Part shown: positions 46,451-48,661 of the stretch, piece by piece
Position numbering within the stretch: the stretch's first letter is position 1
Layout of the letters: every line of letters begins with the position of its first letter
From: an uncultured Methylococcaceae bacterium
Lineage (GTDB): Bacteria > Pseudomonadota > Gammaproteobacteria > Methylococcales > Methylomonadaceae
Assembly: GCA_903866825.1 (NCBI GenBank)
Contig: CAIPPE010000220.1
Coordinates: 1 to 48,661 of the forward strand
Length of the DNA: 48,661 bases
Direction: 5' to 3'
Translations under genes and position numbers: made by a program
Notes under the pieces: generated by a model
The model's database searches: none
What the model saw: only the letters and a program-made list of their open reading frames with translations
What the model was told of the DNA's origin: nothing

Positions 46451-47149
46451 TTATCTTTTGGTAGGGTCATTCCAGTCTTTTGCTTTACATAGCGCTGAAA
46501 ATTCTGCTGGTGATTCTGCGCCAGCCTCATGTATTTCATCATGAGGTTCAGGGTTCACAACTGCGATATTACTTAAATCTAAAGCTTGATCTGGATTATC
46601 TGCTTTTCTTGAAATGTGATGGGCATGGGCATTCAGTTGTAATGGCTGGGATGTAACTTGGCAAGCAGTGACACTTTCAGCTTTAATCTTTTTCTTTTTC
46701 AAACTAGGGAGTTCTTTGCGAATTCTTGATTCTTGAACTTCACGATACTTTTCTAGTTCCGGCGCATCACGTAAAGTTACCACACAATTTTCATTATCCT
46801 TAAGTTTCTCTCTTTTTATCGTATCAATAGGCCACTGAATTCTTTTCGATATTTCTTCCATAACAGCAGGAACTGAAACAAGTGTTTCTTCGCCATTTTG
46901 CATCTTTTGTTCATCATCAAGGTCGTTGACAAACCTGTTAGCCCCATTGTTATCTGTGGCGAGTATTCTTGGAATTGCCTTCTTGTTAATAAAGGCCTTT
47001 CCGTCAAGCGTATATGCTCCTTTTTTGCGTATTGCTATCCTTGTTCTATTGGCATCTTCTTCAGAAATGTGTGGATTAGCTTCGGGGAAGTTGAGCGTTA
47101 GCTCTGAAGCAGAATGAACTACCAACTCATTCTTTTTGTCATCGCTCAT
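46451..47149 (-). CDS. HNH-nuclease-like protein
   Basis: A 232-residue protein whose C-terminal 70 residues carry an HNH signature: CQVTSQPLQL, then HAHHIS (His177/His178), Asn194 in LSNIAVVNP, and His203/His207 in EPHDEIH. This is the beta-beta-alpha-metal type with one Cys in place of a full zinc pair. The N-terminal 150 residues form an unrecognised, charged region (LTLNFPEANPHISEEDANRTRIAIRKKGAYTLDG...) that may hold the target-recognition or sensor part. Translation starts at the ATG at 47149, with GAGGA 5-6 bases before it and an 11-base overlap with the preceding small gene, so the two are coupled. A nicking or DNA-cleaving effector is likely; whether it is active cannot be seen. Confidence 0.7.
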   Translation of the reverse strand: MSDDKKNELVVHSASELTLNFPEANPHISEEDANRTRIAIRKKGAYTLDGKAFINKKAIPRILATDNNGANRFVNDLDDEQKMQNGEETLVSVPAVMEEISKRIQWPIDTIKREKLKDNENCVVTLRDAPELEKYREVQESRIRKELPSLKKKKIKAESVTACQVTSQPLQLNAHAHHISRKADNPDQALDLSNIAVVNPEPHDEIHEAGAESPAEFSALCKAKDWNDPTKR

Positions 47150-47573
47150 TTTCGTCCTCAAAATTATCATCCACTAGCGCATCGTAAATACGAAATAATA
47201 CTTTTAAAGCTTCATCAGACCCACCTTTGTCACTAGCTACTTTCTGAGCCAAAGATTTCTTCCATTTCTTGGCTAGACTTTTGTCGTCGTAATGTTTATC
47301 TGTTAGTCCTAAAGCCTTATTCCTATGCTTGCCTTCTAGTTTTGTCAAATAGAAAATGTATTCCTGTTGTTCTGAAATGAATGGCCCAATCATTAAGTCC
47401 GCCCATTTATTTTTGAGAATCTTAATTACAGCCAGAAGCTCTTCATCAGTGCTAGCTTCAAACTTTAAAGGAAACACTAGCTTTTGAAGATCCCGCATCA
47501 AATCGGATGATTTCCTATACTCCTGAATATCATCCAGAGAATTTATTTCTGATATTTTCACCTTCATCTCCAT
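47139..47573 (-). CDS. Small helical protein, coupled to the HNH gene
   Basis: A 144-residue charged, helical protein (SDLMRDLQKLVFPLKFEASTDEELLAVIKILKNKWADLM ... KKWKKSLAQKVASDKGGSDEALKVLFRIYDALVDDNFEDENER). I do not recognise the family. It overlaps the downstream HNH gene by 11 bases, which strongly suggests that the two proteins act together, as nuclease and partner or inhibitor. Two start codons (47573 and 47567) are possible; the second has GGAG just before it, but too close. Confidence 0.6.
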   Translation of the reverse strand: MEMKVKISEINSLDDIQEYRKSSDLMRDLQKLVFPLKFEASTDEELLAVIKILKNKWADLMIGPFISEQQEYIFYLTKLEGKHRNKALGLTDKHYDDKSLAKKWKKSLAQKVASDKGGSDEALKVLFRIYDALVDDNFEDENER

Positions 47574-47588
47574 AAGTAATTCAGAAAG

Positions 47589-47672
47589 CTAATGTTATAA
47601 GTCATCGGCAGCAAAAGCAGAGCGAAGAACGAGCGCTGTATTTTAGCGTACGAATGCATTTGTCTTGTTATA
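47589..47672 (-). other. Candidate attC-like spacer
   Basis: The 106-base gap between the Lit-like gene and the next gene starts (minus strand) with TATAACAAG and ends with TATAACATTAGC. The beginning matches the RYYYAAC side of integron attC sites; the end would need GTTRRRY and has ATTAGC instead. The arms share only a few bases of complementarity. Called as a possible, degenerate cassette boundary, not as a proven attC. Confidence 0.2.
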
Positions 47673-47679
47673 TACATTT

Positions 47680-48621
47680 CTAATTTTTGACCTTTTCCAA
47701 CTCATCAAGGTAAGAAAAAAATGCCTCCTGAGCTGTATCATACTCACGAGCAGGGGATTCTATATGGTGTTTTAAAAGATAGAATCTAACTGCAAATGTA
47801 CAAAGGTACCAACAATAGAACTGGGCCTCATCAGTTTTTAGATCCATCTTTAGAAGTATATTGAGAAGCCTGTTGTCTAAGTCAGGGTGGGTCAATTGTT
47901 TAACACTCGTTGCTCGCGGCGTTATTAAGAGCGCAGAACACATAACAAACAATACAGAAAGGCCATTTACCCATTTCTGTTTCTCACCATCAGTTTCTTT
48001 TACTAGCATACTAAATGCAAACTGATCCGCTTCATTTTCCATCTGTATTCTCTCGCAAAGTTCAGCTTGACTTAACTTACCGACATCAATACCCAAAAAA
48101 AATGATTCGTGATTTTGCGTTAAATGTGCGAATTCATGAAACATAAGAAATGTAACTGCATTTTGAAATATACTATTAACTTTTTCCGAGTAGAATTTCT
48201 CTCTTTCATTTTTATGTGTTCTAGGGTTTGGTAAATCCTCAACCCAATCTGAATATTCATTTGTTAATAACACGGACCAATCAAATAGGCTTTTCGCTCT
48301 TTTGAGTAATGGTGTATCAAACTGCAACGCGCCATCAAAAGTGTTATTAATTAATTGCTTGTGCACTCCCTCTTCATACATCACAAAAACAGAGTATATA
48401 AATGACCACAAATGACACAGATATGTTTCCTGTATGTTGATTTCCTTGGTATTAAGGTCAGCAAATGGCGTTCTTACTTTTTTTTTGCAGTTATCATATG
48501 CTATTGATTTTGCCAATTTCCCTGATTTTGTTGCTTGTATATGCATATCCAAAGCAGATTCATCTGCATTTTCAAATGCATGAACGATGTTTCCCCATAG
48601 AACCTTTATTGGTGATTCCAT
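47680..48621 (-). CDS. Lit-like metalloprotease (peptidase U49)
   Basis: A 313-residue protein with the zinc motif HEFAH (162-166; LMFHEFAHLTQNH), a downstream ENEAD (195-199) giving the third ligand, and a THPDLDNRLLNIL segment. This is the layout of E. coli Lit (HHEISH ... EREAD ... THPAAYER), the phage-exclusion protease that cleaves EF-Tu when it meets the T4 Gol peptide. The N-terminal LCHLWSFIYSVFVMYEEG also fits Lit. Length is close to Lit (297). Lit-like genes are usually carried on prophage-like elements; here it heads a group of accessory genes on the minus strand. Its substrate and trigger are not known. It could also be an M78-like protease, but the motif order argues for U49. Confidence 0.75.
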   Translation of the reverse strand: MESPIKVLWGNIVHAFENADESALDMHIQATKSGKLAKSIAYDNCKKKVRTPFADLNTKEINIQETYLCHLWSFIYSVFVMYEEGVHKQLINNTFDGALQFDTPLLKRAKSLFDWSVLLTNEYSDWVEDLPNPRTHKNEREKFYSEKVNSIFQNAVTFLMFHEFAHLTQNHESFFLGIDVGKLSQAELCERIQMENEADQFAFSMLVKETDGEKQKWVNGLSVLFVMCSALLITPRATSVKQLTHPDLDNRLLNILLKMDLKTDEAQFYCWYLCTFAVRFYLLKHHIESPAREYDTAQEAFFSYLDELEKVKN

Positions 48622-48661
48622 AATTCAGTACCTTCTTTTTGTATAACTCACGTTATGATTA

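Noticed and set aside
1-48661. CRISPR array, tRNA or rRNA genes.
   Set aside because: No regularly spaced direct repeats, no tRNA-like T-arm with acceptor pairing, and no rRNA segments were found on reading both strands; a dedicated scan could still find a missed tRNA.

Overview
The window is bacterial chromosome, most likely from a gammaproteobacterium. Three things point that way. The block ybeL-like / leuS / lptE / holA has the enterobacterial order. A Xer recombination site at 43467-43494 fits the gammaproteobacterial dif consensus in its XerD arm and centre. HtpX, HrpA, Lnt and RecN are gamma-like. The moderate-to-low GC, the DUF2760-Hsp70 pair and the general gene mix would suit a type I methanotroph (Methylococcales), but no methane-oxidation gene is present, so that is only a guess.

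Layout. 1-3030: a YecA-like protein, two unrecognised small proteins, and the membrane protease HtpX with its terminator. 3195-6320: an operon of a small exported protein, a DUF2760 membrane protein and a divergent Hsp70. 6432-13247: helicase HrpA convergent with a parA-lnt pair whose terminator lies inside the hrpA coding sequence, then a YbeL-like zinc-ribbon protein. 13331-17383: leuS, lptE, holA. 17414-20750: a tightly overlapped dTDP-L-rhamnose operon (rfbA, rfbC, rfbD, rfbB). 20812-26643: an inositol-monophosphatase-family enzyme, a stand-alone elongation factor G with a structured-looking leader, and nadK-recN on the other strand. 26883-31560: an HI0933-type flavoprotein, an internally deleted ISAs1-family element with perfect 18-bp ends, an RbgA/YlqF GTPase and a large unknown membrane protein. 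31596-36571: a DUF3581 protein, a cytochrome c6-like protein, a transglutaminase-like protein, asd, adk and a CBS-pair protein. 36826-43439: the 2-oxoglutarate dehydrogenase genes sucA-sucB, an E3-like flavoprotein, and a nucleotide-sugar epimerase.

From 43440 to the right edge the character changes. A dif-like site is followed by accessory genes, all but a truncated antitoxin fragment on the minus strand: an orphan HicB-like protein, a RelE/ParE-like toxin with its antitoxin, a DUF6880-like protein, an HNH-nuclease-like protein overlapping a small unknown gene, and a Lit-like (peptidase U49) metalloprotease. This looks like a variable island with defence or stress-response content, possibly assembled from cassettes.

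The strongest leads are: (1) the E3-like protein next to sucAB lacks both redox-active cysteines (HLNTGG in place of CLNVGC); (2) the dif-like site at the island border; (3) the Lit-like protease / small protein / HNH cluster as a candidate antiphage system; (4) the long structured leader of the EF-G gene.
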